Shown one piece after another: positions 9,586-18,473 of a DNA stretch of 64,000 nt; position 1 is the first letter of the stretch, and the number at the start of each line of letters is the position of its first letter. Origin of the DNA: Photobacterium chitinilyticum. Lineage in GTDB: Bacteria > Pseudomonadota > Gammaproteobacteria > Enterobacterales > Vibrionaceae. The translations under genes and the position numbers were made by a program. Location: NCBI RefSeq assembly GCF_004104355.1, contig NZ_RJLM01000002.1, forward strand, positions 63,168 through 127,167. Reading direction: 5' to 3'. The notes under the pieces are model-generated. The model worked only from the letters and a program-made list of their open reading frames with translations. It ran no database searches and was not told where the DNA came from.

Positions 9586-10329
9586 CTAAACCTGAAATGA
9601 CCAGACTTGGTCTCCACTATTACCACCAATCACCACGATAGGATCTCGCCCGTCAATACTTCTCACCATCTGTACCGGGCTAAATCGCGCCTGACCGTAC
9701 TGGCGTACAAATTGGTTATCGGGAGTGAATACTTTTATTTTTCGTGCCCCGGAGTCCCAGACATGAATATTACCCAGGGAATCTATCGTCAGTGAACTAG
9801 GCCCGTTTAACTGCTGGGGTTTATCAATGCCAAACTCACCAATTGTCTGGACGAAAGCCCCGTTTGAACTCAGATGAGTAATGGTGTGTCGGCCGGTAAA
9901 AAGCGCAAAAACATCGCCACTTTCGCTCACTGCAAAGTCTTTTAATATGCCTAGCTGAGCACCGAATGGGATTTCGAATCGAGGCAGCAAAGAGGTTGAA
10001 TCATAGACATGTATTGAAGACTCGTTCTGGAAGGAGAGATACAAGAGATCCTGATATCGTCGCGCCATACGAAGCTGGCGTGTCAATGTCTGCATCTCAC
10101 CTTGTGGCGTTTCAACCGTAAAGGTTGGCGCGTTTATTCCCATTGAAGCAACCTGCAGCTCCGTCAATCGACTGCAGTTATCTTTAGAGGCTCTTTCTGT
10201 TGATAATTGATTATTGGCAAATGCCGGCGCTGGTAACCCCGCCACACTGGCCACGCCAAAGGCGGCAAGACTTGAGCCGATAAAACGACGACGTTGCTGA
10301 TCTAATTCTACAGGTGATCCTTTTCGCAT
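9586..10329 (-). CDS. Tat-exported NHL/beta-propeller-like protein
   Basis: A 247-residue protein with a twin-arginine signal at the N-terminus (QRRRFIGSSLAAFG then a hydrophobic stretch to PAPAFA, about residue 39). The mature part contains NHL-like propeller repeats (LGILKDFAVSESGDVFALF; LNGPSSLTIDSLGNIHVWD; ARKIKVFTPDNQFVRQYG). It is short for a complete six-bladed propeller, so it may be a partial propeller or may oligomerise. Tat export implies folding in the cytoplasm before translocation. It starts five bases after the end of the hydroxylase-methyltransferase gene. Its role in the cluster is unknown; a scaffold or binding role at the envelope is a guess. Confidence 0.65.
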   Translation of the reverse strand: MRKGSPVELDQQRRRFIGSSLAAFGVASVAGLPAPAFANNQLSTERASKDNCSRLTELQVASMGINAPTFTVETPQGEMQTLTRQLRMARRYQDLLYLSFQNESSIHVYDSTSLLPRFEIPFGAQLGILKDFAVSESGDVFALFTGRHTITHLSSNGAFVQTIGEFGIDKPQQLNGPSSLTIDSLGNIHVWDSGARKIKVFTPDNQFVRQYGQARFSPVQMVRSIDGRDPIVVIGGNSGDQVWSFQV

Positions 10330-10334
10330 TATTC

Positions 10335-11969
10335 TTAACCCTCGATAGCTGTAGTGTCAGTAGTTGATGGTATGAACGATAAGGTGTAACCCGGCTCTGA
10401 ACCTGTGGAATATGCCAGCTGTACATCACCTCCAGCCTCTGACTTGTTAAAACCACTGATTATTTGCTGTGTCGGCAGTGAAAACGGGATCACGAAAGGA
10501 AGGTTAAGGCTACAGTCATAGTCGGTTAATCGGTGATGCCCATAAACTTGAATTTCAGTGCAAATCTCGATGGCCTGAATACTGCCCTGATCGGGTAAAG
10601 GTGCACTCATATCCAATGCTTGGTGATTACCATTAGCAAAATCACACGCTGTTGTCCGATCCAGCCGTCCTTTGGCCGTTAACGGTATGCGTTTACCGTT
10701 GAGATCCAGCCCGTTCACAGTCAGCTCAACGGCCTGCGGAATCAATGTTCCTGTCGGTTTAAGATATGACACCAAGTGCGAGAAAACACTGACCTGCGGC
10801 TCTGTAGCCAGCGCTGCCTTCATGGTTTCCGACACAACCAAATCAAACTGGGCTTCAGACTGCCAACTGGTTGCATCGGCACAGATATAATCTGCCACGC
10901 GATCTTCCAAACCAAACGCTTCGACTAAAGATTGGAGCTTCTCCAAAGACTCGGCGTGAATATCGAGCATGGTTACCTGAAGCTGGGCTGCTGAAAACAT
11001 TCCCATCAGAGGCAGTAGCAAAGTCGCAAAAGGACCAGTTCCGGCATATAACACAGAAACTGGTTGTTCAGAGGGTAATCTTTCACTGATGGCCTGATGA
11101 ATACCGCGTACAAGCACCGCTGTGCGCAACACTTCTTCCGCACACTGCGCTGCCGTTGTCATCGATACCGCTTTCCCAAAGGGTGTCATGGTAAAATCAG
11201 TGTCCAGGAAAATATCAGGATGCAATTCCAGCTCGACCAATTTAGCTAGGCTGGTTGCCAGTTCCCTTACCGGCTGACGTAATCCGTAACGCTCTTCATG
11301 CGGACAGGACACAATCTGCTCAGCCAATTTGGTTAACCAAGCTTGCCGCTCTGGAACTGAAGAGTCCGCTAGCTCACGATGCTCCGGCAGACCCAACATA
11401 TTTCGCAGCCAATCATTGGCAATGCAGTCAATCACTACATGGATACGGTCTTTGCTTCCCCGATGGTAGACCGCATGTTCCATATCGGCATTGAGGTACC
11501 AAAATTCCCCCTCACCCATATGGACCGACTCGCCCTCGACGATAAACTCGACATCGGGATCAGTTTGCAGACATAGATGGAGTCGAGCCTGTCCCTTCGA
11601 AAAACACAATCCGTGATCACGGTGCGGAGCAATCGCCGCGCCGGGGCTCAAACGCATTAATCGAACAGAAAGAATGGGACAACTTAGCTGATTGAGAAAA
11701 GTGGTCAGCTCCGGGCAGCTCTGTAGCGAAGCATAGTTATCAAAATCTGCTTCAGATTCTGACTCTTCCAACGCAAATGCCTGCAGGATTGGGGACTGGT
11801 TTTGATACTTTGCAAGGCCGCGCAATGGGAATACATCCCATGCGCCGTCATAGCAGGCACGATTAACATGAGCGAGCCACTCACCATTCGAGAGCGCTTC
11901 AATAGAAGCCATCAACGTTGGAGAGATAGAACAATCTATCGGTAGGCGACGGAAACCAATGTCTAACAT
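10335..11969 (-). CDS. Asp/Asn beta-hydroxylase domain fused to a SAM methyltransferase
   Basis: The open frame extends to a TTG at 12029, but family similarity begins near MLDIGFRRL, so ATG 11969 (544 aa) is preferred. Neither start has a strong ribosome site. In long-form numbering, residues 60-205 match the aspartyl/asparaginyl beta-hydroxylase family of Fe(II)/2-oxoglutarate oxygenases: APHRDHG (His136, Asp138), RLHLCL, then MEHAVYHRGSKDRIHVVID (distal His185, and an Arg for 2-oxoglutarate). Residues about 275-500 are a methyltransferase core (VLYAGTGPFATLLLPL, VTMLDIHAE, CADATSW, DLVVSETMK) related to the 415-aa enzyme downstream. It is the first gene of the cluster. A single protein able to hydroxylate and methylate suggests sequential modification of one target; this is inference. 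Confidence 0.75.
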   Translation of the reverse strand: MLDIGFRRLPIDCSISPTLMASIEALSNGEWLAHVNRACYDGAWDVFPLRGLAKYQNQSPILQAFALEESESEADFDNYASLQSCPELTTFLNQLSCPILSVRLMRLSPGAAIAPHRDHGLCFSKGQARLHLCLQTDPDVEFIVEGESVHMGEGEFWYLNADMEHAVYHRGSKDRIHVVIDCIANDWLRNMLGLPEHRELADSSVPERQAWLTKLAEQIVSCPHEERYGLRQPVRELATSLAKLVELELHPDIFLDTDFTMTPFGKAVSMTTAAQCAEEVLRTAVLVRGIHQAISERLPSEQPVSVLYAGTGPFATLLLPLMGMFSAAQLQVTMLDIHAESLEKLQSLVEAFGLEDRVADYICADATSWQSEAQFDLVVSETMKAALATEPQVSVFSHLVSYLKPTGTLIPQAVELTVNGLDLNGKRIPLTAKGRLDRTTACDFANGNHQALDMSAPLPDQGSIQAIEICTEIQVYGHHRLTDYDCSLNLPFVIPFSLPTQQIISGFNKSEAGGDVQLAYSTGSEPGYTLSFIPSTTDTTAIEG

Positions 11970-12277
11970 TTGACACCAAATCGCAAAGAAACATATACAC
12001 AATACTAACCAATGCTTTTTATTGTGCAAAACTTACGCGATACAACCGAGATTATAAATTCAATATATGCAACACGAGTCACATTTACGCAATTTGTGCA
12101 AATGCTTCTCTGTGTAAGCATTATGCAAACCAATAGGTTACATCGGCATCACTCTTAGCGACCGGTCTCCTTCTCGCCCTATAGATTCAACTTAAACTCC
12201 TAGCCTTCCCCCCTCACTAACTGGTAAAATCCGCCCTCAACAAAAGTCCCAAATATCAACATAGAGAGTTATTCCTC
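11970..12277. other. Divergent intergenic region, no gene seen
   Basis: This stretch separates the minus-strand collar/modification operon from the plus-strand yeeN-like gene, so promoters for both must lie here. It is AT-rich and carries several GCAAA/TTTGC words (for example around 12027, 12100 and 12122), but no operator could be defined with confidence. Confidence 0.5.
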
Positions 12278-13000
12278 ATGGGAAGAAAGTTCGAAGTACG
12301 CAAATTGTCTATGGCAAAAACGGCAGGCGCAAAGATCAAGGTTTACTCAAAGTACGGTAAAGAAATCTACGTCTGTGCTAAGAACGGTAGCACTGACCCA
12401 GATAGCAACCTTGCACTTAAGCGTTTGATCGAAAAAGCGAAAAAAGACCAAGTACCATCTCACGTTATCGAGAAAGCGATCGATAAAGCCAAAGGTGGTG
12501 GCGGTGAAGATTTTGCAACTGCGCGCTACGAAGGTTTCGGCCCGGGTAACTGCATGGTTATCGTTGACTGTCTAACAGACAACAACAACCGTACTTTCAT
12601 GGATGTTCGCCAGGCGTTCGTTAAGAACCATGCCAAAATTGGTGGTCCGGGTACTGTTGGCCACATGTTCGAACACCAGGCTGTATTCCAGTTTAACGGT
12701 GACGACGAAGAAGCCGTGCTAGAAAACCTGATGATGGAAGATGTTGACGTCAGCGACATCGAGTGTGAAGACGGTGTCATCACTGTTTATGCACCGCACA
12801 CAGAATTCTTCAAGGTGAAAAATGCGCTAACGGCGACAATGCCAGAAGTTACGCTTGACGTTGAAGAGATCTCTTTCGTGCCTCAGACAATGACAGAGAT
12901 TTCTGGCGATGATGTTGCGGCATTCGAGAAGTTCCTTGATACGCTGAACGACTGCGACGACGTACAGAACGTCTACCACAACGCTGAAATTGCTGAATAA
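12278..13000 (+). CDS. yeeN: YebC/PmpR-family protein, YeeN type
   Basis: A 240-residue protein with the family hallmarks [20 protein letters not shown] and [13 protein letters not shown], then [19 protein letters not shown], and the end [12 protein letters not shown]. The MGRKFEVRK start, the replaced N-terminal linker and the YHN ending place it with the E. coli YeeN branch rather than canonical YebC. The family was first described as transcriptional regulators; YebC/TACO1 members have since been linked to rescue of ribosomes at difficult proline-rich stretches. It is monocistronic: a terminator follows at 13026. Confidence 0.9.
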   Translation: MGRKFEVRKLSMAKTAGAKIKVYSKYGKEIYVCAKNGSTDPDSNLALKRLIEKAKKDQVPSHVIEKAIDKAKGGGGEDFATARYEGFGPGNCMVIVDCLTDNNNRTFMDVRQAFVKNHAKIGGPGTVGHMFEHQAVFQFNGDDEEAVLENLMMEDVDVSDIECEDGVITVYAPHTEFFKVKNALTATMPEVTLDVEEISFVPQTMTEISGDDVAAFEKFLDTLNDCDDVQNVYHNAEIAE

Positions 13001-13025
13001 GCTCAATTCCACGTTGAATGAAAAG

Positions 13026-13048
13026 GCCGAGCATTGCTCGGCTTTTTT
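13026..13048 (+). terminator. Rho-independent terminator of the yeeN-like gene
   Basis: Perfect seven-base stem GCCGAGC / GCTCGGC around loop ATT, followed by TTTTTT. Confidence 0.93.
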
Positions 13049-13074
13049 GTTTTCTGCACTTCCCGAATAATCGC

Positions 13075-13101
13075 AAAAAAAACGGCGGCACAAGGCCACC
13101 G
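13075..13101 (-). terminator. Rho-independent terminator of scrY
   Basis: On the minus strand CGGTGGC / GCCGCCG (one G-U pair) around CTTGT, followed by eight T residues. It lies about 80 bp past the scrY stop. Confidence 0.85.
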
Positions 13102-13182
13102 CTAGAAAAAACATTCTATAAAAACACAAGTTTAAAAAGGCTGCTCCAGACGATTCGTAAATGCGGTTTATTGCATCCGATA

Positions 13183-14598
<1,416 letters not shown>

Positions 14599-14636
14599 TT
14601 AATTTGTAAACCACTACACAACTGAGCTGATTATTG

Positions 14637-14650
14637 CTAAACCGTTTTAG
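14637..14650. promoter_or_regulatory. ScrR operator candidate 1 upstream of scrY
   Basis: CTAAACCGTTTTAG, a near-palindrome with a central CG as in LacI-family operators. It is identical to the site directly upstream of scrR at 18261-18274. Confidence 0.8.
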
Positions 14651-14667
14651 TTGATCGAGGAAAACCT

Positions 14668-14683
14668 GCTAAAACCGTTTAGC
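14668..14683. promoter_or_regulatory. ScrR operator candidate 2 upstream of scrY
   Basis: GCTAAAACCGTTTAGC, sharing the core AAACCGTTT. Its centre is about 32 bp, three helical turns, from candidate 1, which would allow cooperative binding. Confidence 0.75.
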
Positions 14684-15096
14684 TTTGTGATCGTAGTGTC
14701 ATATTTACTCAATATGTGATCTCGACATATGCAGAGAGGGAATATTATTCAGACACCAAATCGTGCGCTTACCACACATACGGTATTGTTATGCTGAAAA
14801 TTCGACTGATTACTCGTTAGTGGAATTTCGCGTTGGGCTATTTGATAGAAGAGGAGAGAAAGAGTAGAAAGCTACACACTGGTGCATCCGCACCCATATA
14901 GTGCAAACCAAAATATGACTCTTTGCCCGTTTCAAGGGGTTTTGAAGAACTAAACAGTAAAAAAGAAATTATCGGCGCAATTTATCCTTTTAACTCTTCA
15001 TTGTCCGCTCAATTGTCCCCTCTTTTTATCTTCATAGAAGATGGCACCAAGATTGCTTTAAAGGTATTAATATCATTAAGTTAAGGAAGACATAAG
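14684..15096. other. Intergenic region upstream of the chemoreceptor gene
   Basis: Together with the operators this is a 516-bp divergent region between scrY and the chemoreceptor. Apart from the operator pair no gene is seen. The chemoreceptor start has AAGGAAG about 12 bases upstream. An imperfect dyad ATATGT-N7-ACATAT lies near 14712-14731 and was not assigned. Confidence 0.5.
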
Positions 15097-17220
15097 ATGA
15101 AATTGTCGGAGAAAGAGAAGCGCTGGTTACCGTTCTGGGGCACGACGGGGAAACTAGCAATGCGCAAGGCCTGTTGGTTAAACCGCTCCCGCCGATCTAC
15201 GCTAGAGCAAACGTTTGAGAATATTGCTAACAACCGTGTTCACTTACTCCAGTCATGGGTAAACAGCCAGTGGGATTTCCTACAAAATGCAGCTTTATAT
15301 GTTGCAACAAAACCAGACAGCGAGAAAAACAACGTACTGAAGCATTTGCTAGAGCGCAATGGTGATTTCTCGGAACTATTCATTGTTCAGACAACAGGAA
15401 GTGTGAATTTCTCGAGCTATGCACGGCATATCGGTACCCAGCATGCTGACAGATCCGTGCTTACAAAAGGCTTAAACAACCAGTTTCTGCACGGACCCTA
15501 TGTTGATAGAGCTACCTTGCACATCGGACCTTCAAGCTCAGCTTTTCATGACGAGGTAACACTGATGTTCTACCAGCCTCTTTGTTATGACAACCAGGTT
15601 GTCGGCTGCCTTTGTGGCCGTGTTCCTAATGATGTCATGGGTGATTTAATTCAGCGGGAAGCCGGTCATATTTATAATGAGTCTGGTGATAACTATATTT
15701 TTATGGTCGAATCTCACCTCAACCGAGACATACTTCCCGGTACCGCACTCTCCCGATCCCGTTTTGAAGACGACACTTTTTCCCATGGTGAGAATTTAAA
15801 ATCCGGAGTAAACACCAATTGGGGAATGGTCAAGATCCGACAACATACCGAGTTTGAGATCCGATTTACCGATCCGGCTACCAACGAGCTGCACCCCGGC
15901 GTCAGGGAAACCATCGCCAATGGCTCCAACCTGTATATCGATTACCCGGGCTACTCTGATTATCGGCACATTCCGGTGATCGGCAAGGGCGTGACCTTTC
16001 AGCTAAAAGGATCACCCGATCGCTGGGGTATGATGTGCGAAGCCGATCTGGAAGAGGTCTACCGCCATCGTTCTCTTGGCTTCAACCTTAGCAAGCAATA
16101 CACTCTAGCATTGGTATTCTCCCTTCTCACCCCGTTACTACTTACCCACTGGCTGTCACTGTCAGTCTTACAACAAGGGCTTGTCACCCTACTTACAATC
16201 ATTATCAGTACTCTGGTCTTTACCTTTATGGCGGCAAACCCCATCGCCAGGCAGCTACAAAAGATGTCGGATGTCATTCAAACCATTGCTGAAGGAAATG
16301 GCAACCTAAAGCAGCGATTAAATACACGCCAGTTCAAACCGGACGAATCGGGTGATATGGGACGCTGGATCAACAGCTTCATCGACAACCTCGATGGGAT
16401 CATGCGTGAAATGATCCATGCCTCCAGTGAAGTCAGGCAGGTCAGTGAATCCATGTTAAGACGCTGCGACATTGTTGATGAGTCAACCATTGCCACAGCA
16501 GGTTCTATCGAAGCAATGCTGTCTCTCGCCGACAGTCAGCAACGAGAAATATCCAATGCCACTATTGCCGCCAACACGATGCAGCATGAAATGCACAATA
16601 CGGTTAATAGCGCCCAAAAGGAGTATCAACAAGCTGTCAGCAATACCAATAAAATCAAAGAGATTGTTGAGGCCTCTGCGCGCAGTGTCAACGATGTGAA
16701 CAACCAAATGAAAGAGATCGACGATATTGTCAAACTGATTTCGGAGATCACCGACCAAACCAATTTGCTGGCCCTGAACGCTGCCATTGAGGCTGCCCGA
16801 GCAGGCGAACATGGTCGGGGATTCTCGGTTGTGGCTGACGAGGTACGTAATCTTGCAACCAAGACTTCACAAGCGGCAAATCACATCGGCAGTATTATGA
16901 ACAAGTTACGAAAGGAATCGGAAACCGCAGTCAACTTCATGGAGAAAGGAGTCAAGAATGTCGAACAGAATTCTTTCCGTCTGGATGACGGACAACGAAG
17001 CGAGAAGCTTCAGCAAGCAGTCGACACTATGTTCGATAACATCAGCCACATCGCCAGTACAAGTGAAGAACACACCAATACCGCTAAAAGGGCTCAAAGC
17101 ACCACACAATCTCTAGAGGTTTCATCACAGCAGCTAGGGCGAAGAACAGCGCTACTCAAAAATGCGGTCACCCGGCTAAACCAACTCGTCGATCGATTCG
17201 AAGTATCTAAAGCTGCCTAA
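15097..17220 (+). CDS. Methyl-accepting chemotaxis protein with cytoplasmic-type N-terminal sensor
   Basis: 707 residues. The C-terminal half carries a HAMP-like linker (NPIARQL to [10 protein letters not shown], about 370-410) and a signalling domain with the hairpin tip [21 protein letters not shown] (about 552-572). The expected N-terminal transmembrane helix is missing: residues 1-60 are charged ([18 protein letters not shown]). The only hydrophobic segments are two adjacent helices at about 333-350 and 357-374. The roughly 270-residue sensor is therefore predicted to be cytoplasmic, followed by a membrane hairpin. The sensor resembles Cache/PDC domains only loosely. It lies between scrY and scrR, so a link to sugar sensing is possible but unproven. 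Confidence 0.85.
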   Translation: MKLSEKEKRWLPFWGTTGKLAMRKACWLNRSRRSTLEQTFENIANNRVHLLQSWVNSQWDFLQNAALYVATKPDSEKNNVLKHLLERNGDFSELFIVQTTGSVNFSSYARHIGTQHADRSVLTKGLNNQFLHGPYVDRATLHIGPSSSAFHDEVTLMFYQPLCYDNQVVGCLCGRVPNDVMGDLIQREAGHIYNESGDNYIFMVESHLNRDILPGTALSRSRFEDDTFSHGENLKSGVNTNWGMVKIRQHTEFEIRFTDPATNELHPGVRETIANGSNLYIDYPGYSDYRHIPVIGKGVTFQLKGSPDRWGMMCEADLEEVYRHRSLGFNLSKQYTLALVFSLLTPLLLTHWLSLSVLQQGLVTLLTIIISTLVFTFMAANPIARQLQKMSDVIQTIAEGNGNLKQRLNTRQFKPDESGDMGRWINSFIDNLDGIMREMIHASSEVRQVSESMLRRCDIVDESTIATAGSIEAMLSLADSQQREISNATIAANTMQHEMHNTVNSAQKEYQQAVSNTNKIKEIVEASARSVNDVNNQMKEIDDIVKLISEITDQTNLLALNAAIEAARAGEHGRGFSVVADEVRNLATKTSQAANHIGSIMNKLRKESETAVNFMEKGVKNVEQNSFRLDDGQRSEKLQQAVDTMFDNISHIASTSEEHTNTAKRAQSTTQSLEVSSQQLGRRTALLKNAVTRLNQLVDRFEVSKAA

Positions 17221-17238
17221 AAGGCAGCGGTTTGCCGC

Positions 17239-18258
17239 TTACTGGCTTCGCCAGCAAATATTGGCATCAAGGGCAAAGGAGGTTGGTGTTACTCGCTGAC
17301 TCGATAACAGTAGCCGGATCAGCTGAAAGCTGGTCTGGGCTATTTTTTCACTATCCTGAGCGACGGAATCAATATTCAGCGGCAGACAATCCAGCAAATC
17401 ATGATTATCAAAGGTTGCCAGCCGCATCTTTTTACTGACCAGAGCCTCAAGGCAATTGTGCTCTTTAAGGTAGCGTAATACTCCTTCAAGCAAGGTGTAA
17501 GAGGCCGTAAACAATGCCTCAGGCAAACGCCCCAGTTCCTGGTGCAGCTGCTGCATCATTTCATAGCCCGAGCCAGGCTGATAATCACGGTGGCGGATCC
17601 ATTCGGACTTTTCTTCAAGCCCAGCTCGCTTCAAACCAAGCTCAAAACCCGCCAAACGGTGACGGCTTGGGGACAGCTCTAGCTGACCACCAAAATAATA
17701 GAATTCAGAAACAGTAGAAGCGGCTATCGTCTCGACCAAATCTGCTGTCACTTTGGCTGCATCGGTCAGCACCAACGGCAACGTAGACTGGCCGATATGT
17801 CTGTCTAGCTGCAATACCGGGATCTGCTTGGTTAATGTTTGGTAGAACTCATCAGACGTTTGGCTTGAAGCAACAATCAACCCATCAATTTGTCGACGAA
17901 CCAGCCCGTCAACCACCAGGCACTCTACTTCCGGATCATCTTCCGAGCAGGCAATCAACAATTGCAGCCCTGCCTGACGGCAAAGCTTTTCCAGCTCACG
18001 GGCGATCGAGGCAAAACCAAAGTTAGTCAAGTCGGGAATAACCAAACCAATTGCATCAGAGCGGTTTGCCTGTAATGACTTTGCATGCATGTTTGGCGAA
18101 TAATGGTTTTCTCTCGCAACAGCCATCACCCGCTCACGGGTTTCTTCTTTGATCCGGAACGTAGACGCCCGGCCATTAAGTACCATACTCGCTGTCGTTT
18201 TAGAGACACCCGCCAGTTTGGCTATATCCGCAATTGTTATACGTTTTCTTTTTTCCAC
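17239..18258 (-). CDS. scrR: Sucrose operon repressor ScrR (LacI family)
   Basis: 339 residues. The N-terminal LacI-type helix-turn-helix reads ITIADIAKLAGVSKTTASM (about 7-25) with the hinge region VLNGRASTFRI. The effector domain is periplasmic-binding-protein-like (IGLVIPDLTNFGFASIAREL, LQLLIACSEDD), closest in wording to ScrR and Cra/FruR. The 5' flank carries CTAAACCGTTTTAG three bases before the start codon, so autorepression is likely. It would control scrY through two matching sites. It converges with the chemoreceptor gene, with 18 bp between stops. The effector is presumably a sugar or sugar phosphate such as fructose derived from sucrose (family knowledge). Confidence 0.85.
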   Translation of the reverse strand: MEKRKRITIADIAKLAGVSKTTASMVLNGRASTFRIKEETRERVMAVARENHYSPNMHAKSLQANRSDAIGLVIPDLTNFGFASIARELEKLCRQAGLQLLIACSEDDPEVECLVVDGLVRRQIDGLIVASSQTSDEFYQTLTKQIPVLQLDRHIGQSTLPLVLTDAAKVTADLVETIAASTVSEFYYFGGQLELSPSRHRLAGFELGLKRAGLEEKSEWIRHRDYQPGSGYEMMQQLHQELGRLPEALFTASYTLLEGVLRYLKEHNCLEALVSKKMRLATFDNHDLLDCLPLNIDSVAQDSEKIAQTSFQLIRLLLSSQRVTPTSFALDANICWRSQ

Positions 18259-18260
18259 AA

Positions 18261-18274
18261 CTAAACCGTTTTAG
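18261..18274. promoter_or_regulatory. ScrR operator at scrR (autoregulation)
   Basis: CTAAACCGTTTTAG, identical over 14 bp to the site at 14637-14650, placed immediately upstream of the scrR start codon. Confidence 0.8.
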
Positions 18275-18384
18275 CCATTTTCATCTACTTATTATCTGGC
18301 CAATTAACTCGAATGGAAAGCAAAACGAATTAAAACTGGCTTTGGATCATAAGAAAATAGACTGAATTAAGCATAAATTCCGAA

Positions 18385-18419
18385 CAAATAAAAAAGTCAG
18401 CTGGAAAACCAACTGACTT
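18385..18419 (-). terminator. Rho-independent terminator of the Lon-related protease gene
   Basis: On the minus strand AAGTCAGTTGG / CCAGCTGACTT around TTTT, followed by TTTTTATTTG. It lies about 55 bp beyond the stop at 18474. Confidence 0.85.
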
Positions 18420-18473
18420 AATAAATATTGTTAAGCATACTTTTATGCTCAGGATCGCTATTTTACTGTCAAA

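Noticed and set aside
12278-13000. Canonical yebC beside ruvC
   Set aside because: No ruv genes are nearby and the N- and C-terminal sequences fit the YeeN branch.
14712-14731. CRP-like site (ATATGTGATCTCGACATAT) upstream of scrY
   Set aside because: Only one half matches the CRP consensus TGTGA; the second half is wrong, so it is noted but not called.
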